Assembly: GCF_036324505.1 (NCBI RefSeq)
Contig: NC_086364.1
Span: 15,764,648 to 15,828,647, forward strand
From: Eleginops maclovinus
Lineage: Eukaryota; Chordata; Actinopteri; Perciformes; Eleginopidae
Length of the DNA stretch: 64,000 nucleotides
Direction: 5' to 3'
A program made the translations under genes and the position numbers. The notes below the pieces were generated by a model. That model had not been told where the DNA came from. It saw only the letters and a program-made list of their open reading frames with translations, and searched no databases. Shown here one piece after another: positions 45,982 through 58,498 of the stretch (the first letter of the stretch is position 1; every line of letters begins with the position of its first letter).

Positions 45982-48900
45982 TACCCAGACTCTTAAAAAA
46001 AAGAGTGATTAAACCTGATTGTAAATTTCTTTTAATTTTTTTCAATATCTTTTTGGATCAGCAGATGGCAGTGTTGTGCCACCAGACTGTATTTGTAATG
46101 CTTACGTTGATTGATCTAACACATCACCTGTGATCTGTTTTGCTATATTTTCTACCTAAACCAAGGAAATGCAAAAAAATCAACACCCATTTTCACTGTT
46201 TCATTCAATCAGTGGGGGAAGAAGCAACATGTACTTAAGTATCAAAATTTTAAAAAACAGCAGACAGACCCATTTCAGCATAATGCATTTCATATCATTG
46301 TATTCTAATTATTGTTGCATTAAAGTGTACATCACTTCAGTGTTGCAGCTAGTAATGATTATGTTTTACTACGTTATACGTTGCTGGGTAACTTGGTCTA
46401 CAATAAGATGTCAACCTTTATAAATGATGTACTCTATTAAGAAGAAAAAGAAGAAGATTAACCTTTAATTAGAAATTCAGGTTTCACTCTGGCTTATATT
46501 TTTTAATACACACACAGTAGACAGGAAGGTGAACACATGCACATGCATTGTAAGACACACTGTTATACACACTATACAGAATACAGGTAGAATGCACATG
46601 CATCTAGAGAGGGCCCGAGCTAAGAGGATGCCAGTCTCTTTTTTTGGTCCGATTGGGACTCAAAAGAGACTCACTAGAGACTGAGCCACTGCTGTCCAAA
46701 TAATTAATAATATGATTTTGCAATTGTACTAACTACAGCTGCTACAAAATGTATTGGGAGTAAAAAGTAGAATATTTTCCAATGAAGATTAGTAGTATGT
46801 GATAAGTACATCAACATTCTGCTTAAGTATATATAATAACTCAGAAAGTTTGATGTTTCCCTCCATAATGTACTTAAATACGACTATAATGCTGTATGGA
46901 CACATGGAAATGATACAGTATAACCGGCATGTAATTGATTATAAATACAATAACAATAGTGTTTCTGCACACCTTATGCTTTATTATGTTTTGGTTATTG
47001 AGTCCTTTATAAAAAGGACATTTCCTACAGTCGCTTGAGTTGAATCAATGTTTTGCTCCCTTCAGAATCTTAAATGTGAAGTAGTGTTTATCCCAGTTCA
47101 AGTTGAGAAAAATAGTCATGTTAGTGCAGGAGTTTGGGAGGGTTGAGGGTTTGGCACTGGCTATTTGTGGTTCATTTGTACATTTGAAACACATTGTGCT
47201 TCTTGTTGGATTAGCTGAGATGTGTTTTCCTCAGAAAGTGTATGGATTATAGTTTGATACATTTTTGAACAGTGAACCCCGTTGCCTCTGCAGAGTAAAT
47301 GTTACTTCACAGCCTACAACAATCTAATATGCCAAAAAAACTACCATTGCCAATGCCATTTAATAAAACTGGTTCATCTAGCTTAATATTGACATTCAGG
47401 CTTTGTACCTTCATTACAGCCACATTCTTCCTGGACTGTTCAACATCTGTTCCAGGTTCAATTACAATTCTCCCACAGGCTTCTCTGTTTCCAGGATCAA
47501 TCAGAGCCTCCATCAACCTTTCCCAGGCCAGCCTGCTGAAACCCGAGTCTGTGTACATCATCTTCCAACACCTTTAGGGCACGTTATCTCTGAGACTCAC
47601 AGGACCCAAGCCCGACCTTCGGGGGACTCCAGGATTATATGTGTCCATCATCAGAGCAGTTATGACAGAAACAATTAGATGTGGGATCCGGGAAAGGTAG
47701 TCGTGGCCTGTTTTTTTAGAACAGGGTTAGAGCCATGCACAGTGTGGCCTGTGCACACAGGTGTCGTCTTTTATGAGATGATGAATCATACTGTTCATTG
47801 TCCCCATGTGACTGAAGGTCTTACACCCTCACAGGTTGGAACAATGGCTTCAAAGATTATGCTCAGCTCTGGTTAAGCGTTCACCCAATGAAGCTGTGTG
47901 TTGTCAGAGAGTGGGAGTCTGAGGACGTATATTTGACGCTTTCCAGGGAGAGGGGATTACGTGGAGACCACAGTCTTCCGATATAACTCACACATAATGA
48001 TTTCAACTGTTAAATAAAATCAAGCCAGCTGTTAACTGCAACAGAGAAATTTGAGGGTAATATCTCATAAACAAAGTAGATTTTCTATCGTTTAAAGCAA
48101 ATGGCCTAAATGATAAATCTTAATAACTCTACGGTAAAAATGAGGATGACATTGATGGCTTTGAGTGAAATGTTTCAAATACTATTGTATGGCTTGCCAT
48201 TAACTTAAGAACATGCATGTAACTCTCGTGATCCACTGCCTTAAAGTCACATTTTTTTATTGGTCTAATACTTACATTTACGAATACTTGCAAAACAAAA
48301 GTTGTGAGCATGCTAACATATTGATTACACATGCACAGACATACCTATATATACCAAAAAGGGTCTTTCAAGGATAAGGAGGGATAGATGACTGGTTGAA
48401 TGTGTCGCTTGTTTACACCTTATGTAATATACCACATGACATATTCCTACAGACATGTTTAAACATCTGTTAGAAACCATCAGTTCATCAGTAGGTTGAG
48501 AGCAATCTATCATGCCGGAGGTTAGCGGGGCAAATTTCTTCGATTAACACAGGAGACAACCTGAACATGATTACAGGCATGAACATCCATGGTTCATATG
48601 AATCAAGAAGAGGTACTTAATAGTGGCACTTCAGAAAATACATTGATAGTTTGTTTTAATACAGTAAAGCTAGTCTTTATAGGAAGGATTACACAACATG
48701 AGAGATTGTAGTTATAATTAATAGGTAATATGCTACACCATACCATTCTTCCACATGACTGAAAGACATGAAAGTTTGAAAACTTTACACTGACATTTTT
48801 TGGGTGGAAAACGGAAGCAGCAGCTCTTGACATGTAATTTATGGCAAAAAGGTCCAACATGTTAAAATGATTTACAATTTGGCAATGTGTGTGTGTTTAG

Positions 48901-51368
48901 AAAAGGACCATTCGGGAGTCCTTTGCTCTGTGTGCTGCACTCTACTGTGTGTCACCAGACTGTGTGGCAGTGTGGCCATTCTTAGAATAAAACCACCAAC
49001 ACGCACAACCGTTGGAAGGATTGAGTCAGACAGGATGACTATGACATATCACATCGAAAAGACACGCACTTACATGGCCAGGCAATTAATTTGACTTGTT
49101 TTGGGTAAGACAGAAGGGCTACTGTGTGTATCTGTACTGTATGTGTCTTCAAGTTTGCATAGTTGGATGACAACACATTGCTTACAGTGTAAACATCTTA
49201 CCTTTACCCTATGTTTGCCAAATCATTGTCACAGTTTGACTATTTCTTCTGGATGTGAACAATTACATTGCATTGAGCTAAAGTCCTTGGTAATAAGTGG
49301 GTGGTTGGGGATTATAAACACCATGAAGCAAATCAAGAGCCAAAATGTGATTTTGTTTTATATGCCAAATTCAGGGCTGTAAATAATCTTTGTAAAAATA
49401 ATGAATGGGTACTTTGGCAAATGAAAAGAAGCCATGCATGAAGGCCAGGTGCGAGCCTGTTTCATTCAGCGTGATTGACTGCACCTAGTGTGTTAACATT
49501 TTGTTTGAAGATGCAGGTGGAAGGCAAGGTGGGAAGTGTACAATGGAACATATTGTATACGCAGCATTAAATTTAAGTATGATTTTTCTAAACACGTGGT
49601 AAAAAGTTATGCTCTATTTTTTTTTTTTTGCTGTTAAATGTTCGTGTGAAAGGTTTCCATCCATTTGGCAACAGTACAAGCATCTCTATAAACTTTGATT
49701 GTTCAAATTTTACAATCAAGGTCCAAAAGCAGACTGAAGCTGGTATTTTGTTGTCTAAAATGGCAAAAACAAGTATGCACGGAAACGTGTCCAGAAAAAC
49801 AACGCTATAAAATCCTATTGTAAAAGTTATTAACGCATATCCCTAGAAAGTTCCCCAACTTGATTTGAGCTACCATAAGCATTTGAAAATCTCTCCAACC
49901 CAAATTACTCTCATCAATTAAAGTTGGAGTCACAATTTAACAAGATGCTTTGAGGCCTAAACCGCAGTGAAGAGAGAAAATCCCCGAGCATTTCTTCGCT
50001 GAATCGAAGGAGACCGCGGTACGGGGGGAAATGTGTGGAGTCCTCAGTATGAACTGTCTTCAATTGTGTCTCCTCAAAGGGAAACCAGTTTTACTCACTA
50101 ATCCTACATTTATCTGCTGTATAGAAATCAGGCCCCACCTTTCCATCAACTCAGTCTTCGGAGTGGTTCATCCATCCCTCGGGGGTGTTTCTGATTAGTC
50201 TGCCATATGCCCATTATTCCCAAATTTGAGTCACCACACAAAATATACATCCCTCATCATGGCTAATCTCAAATAGTCACAGTGGCTTGAAACTCAATCC
50301 ACATTGGGCAATTTTTACTCATGCAAACACATCTGAACTGCTTTGAATTGATGGCATGCATTAAATTGTGGGCTCAAATCCTTGGAAGCTGCATGGCAAC
50401 CAAGGCTAAACAAATTGCTTTACCCATGAGAGTGAAGATTTGGAGTTTCTTAGACCTGTAATTTCATTTTAGATGTTTGCAGTATTTGTAATGCAGGAAA
50501 CATGTAGTTCAAACAAACATTGAGAAGCATATATTGTCTTTCTATCATACGGGGTTTGTGTATCGGTGGACTTGAGTCTGAAATCCTTTTTTTACTTCAG
50601 TTGCATCTAGGCTTTGCTGAATGTATACTGTATGTAACCACCCAATCAGAGTGTTATCACCCGGTTATATTGATTAAATTCTAAATGTAATGCCCCATCT
50701 GGAGGGATGGGACTCCAAACACTTTTACCCAGCAGTGAAACATGTTTGGGTTTGAATATTATAGGTGAATTGCCATACATCTATAATATTGATGATTGAG
50801 AAATAAAACATGAGTAAGTGCTGGTGGTGTCTACAGATTCCTCTGGGAGCCACAACAGGAGGCTGGATGTTCATGAGCTCATACACAGAAATATGTGCAA
50901 AGACAGAAAAGAGAGAGTACTGTACGGTTTGATGAAGTTATGGTTTATTACGTGCAGTAGCTCATTTGGATGAATTCCAGCATTCATTTTCCTGTCTTGC
51001 TTTTAACGTATTCTCTGTCATTCCATTATTTTCCTTTACCTCAATTGAATTTATCACATCATTACCAGTGTTTAGTGACAACCCTAGATTATTCCGAATG
51101 TTCTGCTGATTTAATGAGACTTAACGACTGGGCTAGTCCTGCTAACACTGCTACTAATGTATTTTGCAGATGGCAGAATGGGAAATCAGTTATCTTCAAT
51201 GGCGGCTGCTGGGCTGGCACAGTGAAAAGGCAGCTATCACTGTGACTGGTAATGCAGTAATAAAAGTTGGCCCAGATGAAGTGAGGCAAGCACATTTACA
51301 TTTTTAGTAAGGCTCTCCAAAAACTGATGCCAGACATATAAAACAGTGAGTTTTGGAATAGGCAAACG

Positions 51369-51432
51369 GAGGAGGCAAGATGTATAGAGAGAGTAAGTGT
51401 GTGTGTGTGTGTGTGTGTGTGTTTGTGTGTGT

Positions 51433-51464
<32 letters not shown>

Positions 51465-51490
51465 CTGTGTCTGTGTGTTTGTGTCTGTGC
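51369..51490. repeat. GT microsatellite with dispersed-repeat flank
   Basis: A (TG)n tract from about 51397 with TTTG and TCTG interruptions. It is preceded by GGAGGAGGCAAGATGTATAG and then AGAGAGTAAG. The same flank precedes another GT tract, inverted, at about 62158-62195, so the two copies belong to one repeat family. Confidence 0.85.
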
Positions 51491-53349
51491 ATGCAAGCTT
51501 GCAAGAGGACATGCTAGTGCATGCTAATGCAAGAAGCCGCATTTCCAAAAACAAGGCTCAATGTCAATGGTTTTGATTTGGCCTATTACTGAATGCAAGC
51601 ACTGGTCAGACATATTTTCATGCATTGTTAAAAAAAAACTTCAGCAAAGAAAAATTTGACTCGTCCTTTCTCAGATCTTCAGATCCTTTTTTGGTTGTTC
51701 CACCATGTTCTTCTTCCTTACAGAAGGAAAAGAACATTACAGGATGGTGTACGATGAAAGAGAAGATTTCTGTTGCTAAAAAAGATTTCAGAGAGGAAGA
51801 AGAGAGGACATCTTTCATAATTAAAGGCCCCAGTAGCATCCAGGCCTCAGACTGTACATGTGGTCTAACTGTGTGGAAGTGGCAAAGGGAAAGCAGTATA
51901 AGAGAAGAAGAGAGACAGTTCTCTATGGAAGGAGCTAAAGTTTGAGAATAGCGTACAAATGAAGTGTGGGGAACAGAACTACAGAAAGAGAGATAGATAG
52001 ACATTTGGTTGTGGCAGCAATAACAGGGTAACCCTATAAAGACTGAGCATTCACTAAGCCTGCGCCCCATAGTTACCGTTGCTATGCCTGTCAAGCTTTT
52101 TTGTTACTTGCGTTGAGATGTTGCGAGCAAATTCAGCTAACGTTAGCTTACAATACAAAATGGCCACATTCATGATTTCATGTTAAAAGACAAGTCATGT
52201 TAATGACATTAGCCAGCACTTTTTGCTTTTGACAAAGAGTATCTTTCTCCAGCCCAATGCAAAGCGCTTTTGTTGATGAAGAGATTTATAACAGCAGCTG
52301 ATCCTTCCGCAAATGGTGGATAGAATTTAGGTTTCAGTAACATCTATTGGATTATAATTCTACTGTTGACAGACCAAATATAAATAGTTCGAAAACAGCC
52401 TCAGTTTTCCATTACAGTAACAAATAATATAGAAAGGATGAAACGTTTGATGTTATGTCAAAAAAACGTTACTATACAACTCAAAATAATCAGAGTCATA
52501 AAAATGGTTTAATAGACACCACTGTGCTTTGTGTACTTTATATATGGAGTTTTAATTGGTTCAAAATAATCACAGATCAAAACAGCATTTTATTTTAAGC
52601 AACAGCGGAGTTGTTACTGCGAATGCCATTAAAATGTGTGTGGCTTTGAGGAGAAACTATCTACATATGTCTACAAATGGAATTAATGTATGTGTGGTTT
52701 CTTAACACATTTCATATTTACAGATGAGGTATTATGGGAATATCAACTGTAATGTACAGAGAAACACCCTGCAACATCAACATAACACATGTAACATGTT
52801 AAAGGACATTTGGAAACAGCAAATGTATTGAAAATATAAATGCAGTCAAAGTAACACTGCTAATAATTAAGAAAACACAGTGGTTAATCATGGCGTATGA
52901 CATTTTCTTTACTATGTCATGTCAATAAAAACATATTCAGTTTTATGTCTGGCCTTGTCGCAAAATAAATACTTTTTTTCAATAAAAACGATTGTTACTG
53001 TTGTATTTCAAATCAACAGAAACTATAAATATCAGCTTATTTTATTTGAAAATAATAAAAATTATGTTCAAAGGGAATGTTTTTTCCCCCTTTTGTACAC
53101 ACCTTGCTCTTAACTTATAGTTTAAAAACAAAGCAATGCGTGTAATTTGCTTATTGGCAGCTCTGTGTTCACGTCAGCTTCTACTCTAGAATGAAACAGT
53201 CACAGTTCATGGGATGCTTGTCTTGTTGAATCCACTGAGGCAGAATTTAGTCTGTGGACTTTGTGTTCCTGTACCGCATCCCTGAGGACCTTAATCCTGT
53301 GGAGCATTAAACAGTCAAATTGTCATTTTCTCTGATAGAAATCATCTGT

Positions 53350-53968
53350 TTAGTCCCAGCCAAAGTCTTGTCCACTCATCTGGTAGAAACGGTGGTTGAA
53401 GGGCCTGTAAAAGTCTCTGAGCCTTTGCAGGACCTCGGAGGGGATTTGGGGATGGGGTCTGCCCTTAGACTTCCCAAGGCAGCGAGGTCTACTGCTCCCC
53501 TCGGGCTTCTTCAAGCAGGGAAAACCTTTTGTCTGGTTGAAGTAGAAGTGTTTGTCTGAAACAACCCTTTTCAGACCCAGGAAGTCCTGAACACGGCCCA
53601 TCTCCCCAGCTGGATCAGACACCAGTCGCTCACCACTAACAAACAAAAAATTAGACAAGGGGAAGTGCTGAAGCCAGTTCTCCAGATGTTTGGCGTAGAG
53701 GCCGATGCGTACAGCGCTCCACGTGGTGTCAATCAGACCTGTGGTGGAGTTTTTTAAAGCCAGGCTCTGGAAGGATGGAAGGCCTGGGTTCTTGGACAGT
53801 GTCTGGGTGTAGTCAGATACAGCTCGCGTCACGGGATCTCTGACCACCACAATGAGCTTGGTTTGGCAGTTCATAGTGCAGACACGGCTAGGAGCCTCTT
53901 TTGTGACAAAGTAGCTGGGTGTTTTCTCCATAGTGATTTGGCCATCAAGCGTCCGAGGCATCAGGTTC
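53350..53968 (-). CDS. hs3st6: Heparan sulfate glucosamine 3-O-sulfotransferase 6, last exon
   Basis: Golgi enzyme that transfers sulfate from PAPS to the 3-OH of glucosamine in heparan sulfate. Only the final exon is present: it opens after a TTTAG acceptor with [20 protein letters not shown] and ends FGWD then stop, giving about 205 residues. Seen: the PAPS-binding block [19 protein letters not shown], the substrate-cleft [42 protein letters not shown], and the disulfide pair around FPCLKKPEG and [11 protein letters not shown]. These fit the HS3ST3/4/6 subgroup. I chose HS3ST6 from the close match to the remembered human sequence and its place beside fahd1. The signal-anchor exon is not found up to 64000. 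Confidence 0.93.
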
Positions 53969-56900
53969 CTAAATGAAAAGAAGATACTGGTCAGTCACAA
54001 AATGTTCTTAAAGGCATAATAGTGGAGACTGTTTCAAACTGAAATAAAGCTAATATGTCACAATTTGAAAGCTTGGTTAGTTGTGCTGCAACTGTTTTTG
54101 AGCCTTTTTAAAGAATTATTCAGCAGAATAAGCTGTAAACACAACACTGCTATATTACCATGGCCATATAAAGATATGTTTAACAGTTAACTATAAAGTT
54201 CTAATAGACACACAACAAAATTAGCATCTATTTGTTTGAGAAATGAGAACTCTCCTTAAAGCTCTGTTTTTGGTTTCCAGCAACGCTTGAGGGTAATATA
54301 TTGCTCATTAACTGCTCCACGATGTTCACCAACTTGTTGTTAACTTTGCCTTTCTGCCATTTGCTGCAAGGCAGGAAGTATACAGCTGGTTTGTCAGAGC
54401 TTTTCGATAAAAACAGCTGCCTGCTACACCTGGAAACAATTCTTCTGGCAAGAAATAAACCAAAACAGTAAAGTTTTTCAAAACAATGACCTAAAGACAC
54501 TGAAACGCTCTGTGTAACCGAGGGGATCTTCAGAGTTGGTTGATGATTCTGTGTGGATCACTATGATTAGTAACCCTGTTCCATTACAAAGAAATTGACA
54601 TTTTTGTTTAGAAAAAACAAATTCATTCATTCGAGAAAGTGTCAGTTGCAAAAATTGGGGAGGGAGAGAAAGGAGCGTGACATGCCACATAGCTCCCAAG
54701 GCAGGAAAATCTGGGATGTTGTGGTAAAAAGGTGCCGTACCACTGAAATACAAAGGCTCTGCGTTTTGTAAAATCTCACCATTATGGTCTGCCCATTTAA
54801 CACAATGTGAGGAACAAACTGACAAAGGTAAACACATTATGTATGCTTAACATTAAAGCACCCTAAAATCTGTGTGATTAAAGGTTTGTGTACTGTGTTT
54901 ATGTGGCAGGGCCAGCCCATCTGAGCCTCACTCATTGGCCTGTACAACAGGACCTTCCACTCACTGATGAGTCAAACCACAAAACCTCAAGAACCACTTA
55001 ATGGCAATTTCCTACAGATTTGCACTCCCCTCCTTTCTTCCTGCAAGAGCAAAGTACCCCCCTTCTCACAACCCTCACCTCCCCTACGGGTTCCTACAAG
55101 AACCCAAACAGACCAAACTCAGGAAGTGCAACCAGGATGGCAAACTGCTGAGCTCAGCTAGTGTGTTGAACATATGGTGGCAATGATGTTGTGAAGAATA
55201 CGGCAGTGAAAACGCATGAGTTGAGTTGTGTTACTACACTGTGGAGGTACATTTTGCATAGTATTACAACGCAAATGAATCTTTAATCCAAACCAATATT
55301 TGCAAATTTAGTGACATATACAGTTTCTTCTCTTCTTTATTTACTGTCTGTAACTTCTGTCCATACATTATCAGTATTATCTGGCAAACAGGCATTGTGG
55401 GTTCCATCATATACACTATGTCAGATTTGACTTTTGTTCGTGGGTCCACATTGTGTGTTGACGGACCGCGTGAGGAACAATTGTGATGGATTTGGATTTC
55501 AGAAACTGATAGTTTGCATGACAACGGTTGTTAGGCAATATTTAAAGCAACAAATAAATTGTCTGTAGTTCATTAACTTAACTCATACTGGAAACAGAGT
55601 GATTTAATGTGGCTTCAAATAAAATAAACAAGTAATGGAGCTTGTATTCTTTATTTATTTCAGATTGAAAGTCTTCATAATGTCCAAATTTTAAAAACGA
55701 GGCGATTCAGGAATATAGATCAAGTTGCAAGGAAAATATATTTCTATTTTGGCAGTTCTCTTGTGAGATGTCTATGGTCAAACACTGATTAAACGATTCT
55801 AGAAAAGCAAAGGGTATTTATAAAGTAATGGTCCATGAGACTCATGGTTTGTTTCCAAATAGTGATCAAAATAATCCAATCGGCCTCATTTAAAAATGTG
55901 TATAAACATTGATTTAACTTGAGATTTGATTGCCATAAGCCAACAATATATCCATTTTCTTTAAATTACAGCTGACAGAACTAATGTTAGGCAAAACCTT
56001 AATATTCGAGCAAGATGGGGCTGGTTAACTGACCTTCCACACAATCAGTCACTGCCACACAAGGCAGTGATTGATTGTGGTTAGGAGCAGTAGCCCGTAG
56101 GTAAAGTACAGGTAACACTGTACTTGGTCGGTGGTCAGCCTGCTGGTGCATCACTCATTGCAAGCTCTTGCTGTGCAGTCAAAACATTGTTGAAACCTAT
56201 AGACCCTTTTTTATTTATTTTTTTAATAGTGGAGTCCACTGAATAGTTTGACATATTTGAAAACACACTTATTCCCTTTCTTGACAGGAGATAAAAATCT
56301 TGATACCCCTTTCAAACCCAATGCCAGCAATTAACAGTGTGTATCTAGTTTGTTCAGTCTGCACAAAAACAAAAGTGTAAAAGCAGAATGTTGAAGTTTT
56401 AGGGGCATTATGTACGGGACTATTTTTTGCCCCAATTATTCTCTAAGTCTCGTAAAATAACACATGTTTTTAAACTTAAGTTTTGTAAAGATTCAATGAG
56501 ATTAGAGGTGCATTTTACTTTTGGAAAGAGCCAAGCTAACAGTATGGAGTCATACTTACATAACTGACCATGAAATGAATATCCCCATGTAGCAAAGATA
56601 AATAAGCCTACTGGAAAAATAACAAATACGTTTAAATGAATTTTGTGGGAAATGTTCATATCACATCTAAATCATGACCATTTGGTTGATTGGTGTAACA
56701 ATATAACGTGTAAAATAGGATTAAGAAGAGCTATAGGCTATTTGAGGGTAACCAAATGGTAAAATTGTATGTTAAAGTGTGTATTTCTAATGTGGTGCAA
56801 CTTTGAAGAAACCTTTCAATTCTTGAATGTTTGTTGTCATGAAGTTTCCATGAAGATGAATGCCAAGGAGGAAAGAAAGACCCCTTGTCCCTGTGTAAGT

Positions 56901-57101
56901 TTCGAGTTTCCTCCTACTTAAAGTTATGCCATTTCAATCCACCCCCATTAAATGATTCCTCCAATAAAGGCCATTAATTGATTATTATCCAACTACAAGA
57001 GCTGCAAATGGCCTGTCCCTGCCTGTCTGTCCCCTGTTTATCTGTGTCTAATCAATAAGTCTGTCTCTATATGACAGATTGTTCACTGTGTGTGCTTGAG
57101 A

Positions 57102-57132
57102 TGTGTGGTGTGTGTGTGTGTGTGTGTGTGTG
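57102..57132. repeat. (TG)n microsatellite
   Basis: Short TG repeat in the presumptive hs3st6 intron. Confidence 0.9.
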
Positions 57133-58395
57133 TTAGTGCAACCATACACACATGTGGTTGCAAAGGTGTCAGTGTTTACTGATGAGACACTGAGTGCTAC
57201 TTTCCCTTTCTGTCCTCTCCTCTCTCATCCATACTCCTCTCAATTTGTCCTTTACATAATTGTTACTTCAGTAATTGACCAGACATTTTCTTTCCATTCT
57301 CATGAATATTTAATAAATCGTGGCTTTCCCCGGTCTCTTCTTGGGTCCCTATCCACCTCATCACAATCTGTCTCATGATCAGAGAATCAATAATAGTGAC
57401 TTTCTACCATAAATCTCCTCCTATATGCGGTGTCAGGATGAACTGTAAACATATCAAGGATGATTAATTTATTGCCATGCATGTGACTCTAGTTTTAGGT
57501 TATTGATGTTTTACAAATTAAGGTATTCCATCTAACTTAAGGAAACATGCCTTTCAGTCTACTGGTGTGCAAAGAGAATTACTCAGAGCATAAAGGTGTT
57601 TTCTATTTAGCCCGTATTGGAAAACTGGCCACATTAGTCTGGAACTCCCTGCTGCTTTAAGGATGTAGCACTTTTCCTCCCTGGAGTGCTACACCGCTGA
57701 TTACACTACTGATATGTTCTAGGCAGTCTGGATCAGAAGATTAAATACTAACCCTGGAAACAAGGATGTGGCCAAGAGACTTCCTGCCCCCAAGATTATG
57801 GGTTCTCCCGCTGAAGTACTGCAAATTGATCCCATTAGCGCACTAACAGAAGGCATTCTGGCAAGAAAGAATAGCTGATTAAAGGATCCCCAAAAAATCC
57901 AATTATTATCAAAACAAAAATGACAAACATTTCCAAGGGTAATAATATTCAGTTACTTGACAATTTAGGCTAATGCTGACTTTCTAAAGGTTAAACACTT
58001 TAGCTCTGGCAGACGTCTCTATGTCCAAACGCCTTCAGAGCTAAAAAGTTAATGAGTCAGTGGAAAGTCAAGGCCGTAAATATATGAGAAGGAACACAAA
58101 CAACAAACTGAACGAAAAAATTTTCCAGCAGTGCTGCTGTGCTCAGAGGGTGACTGAAGGAGCCTCCGGGCCACTAACAGCTAAGCATTTCAGGATGTGT
58201 GGGAACCCCGATTTACGCCTTCATGCCTGGGTGAAACATCTGCTGTTATTCTCCTCCAACCAGAAAACAACAAAAAAAGTTCAAGAACATACTGATCCAT
58301 CTAACATTCAGTAAGTAAATTGCTACAGTTAACAGCCATTTAGTACAAAGAATATGTAACATATTCATAAGTGAGCATTTCTTATGTTTTGACAG

Positions 58396-58498
58396 AGCTA
58401 GGCTAGCTGTTTCTAGTCTGTGTGCTAAGCTAAGCTACACCGTAGGCCTGCTGACATTAGCTTGTTGCTTATATTCTCACCTGAATCTCAGCAAAAAA
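58396..58498. repeat. Fragment of a dispersed teleost repeat
   Basis: Contains GAGCTAGGCTAGCTGTTTC and GTGCTAAGCTAAGCTA followed by a CTCAGCAA-type end. I recognise this arrangement as a common interspersed repeat of spiny-rayed fish genomes. This is recognition from memory; the family is not named with confidence. Confidence 0.45.

Larger units (their letters stand above)
45963..53349. other. Gene-poor intergenic region fahd1 / hs3st6
   Basis: About 7.4 kb, mostly AT-rich, with no gene that I can support. It contains a GT microsatellite with a shared flank (51369-51490) and one protein-like minus-strand open frame (47307-47561) of unknown identity. The 3' UTR of hs3st6 should occupy the right end; a minus-strand AATAAA (TTTATT on plus) occurs near 53040. 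Confidence 0.6.

Noticed and set aside
46600..46690. GTCTCTTTT ... AAAAGAGAC inverted repeat as a possible transposon end or terminator
   Set aside because: Only about 9 bases of pairing and no second end; chance level in AT-rich DNA.
51625..51945. Plus-strand 106-codon open frame
   Set aside because: Purine-rich sequence giving Lys/Glu/Ser by composition; no splice sites, family resemblance or start context to support it.
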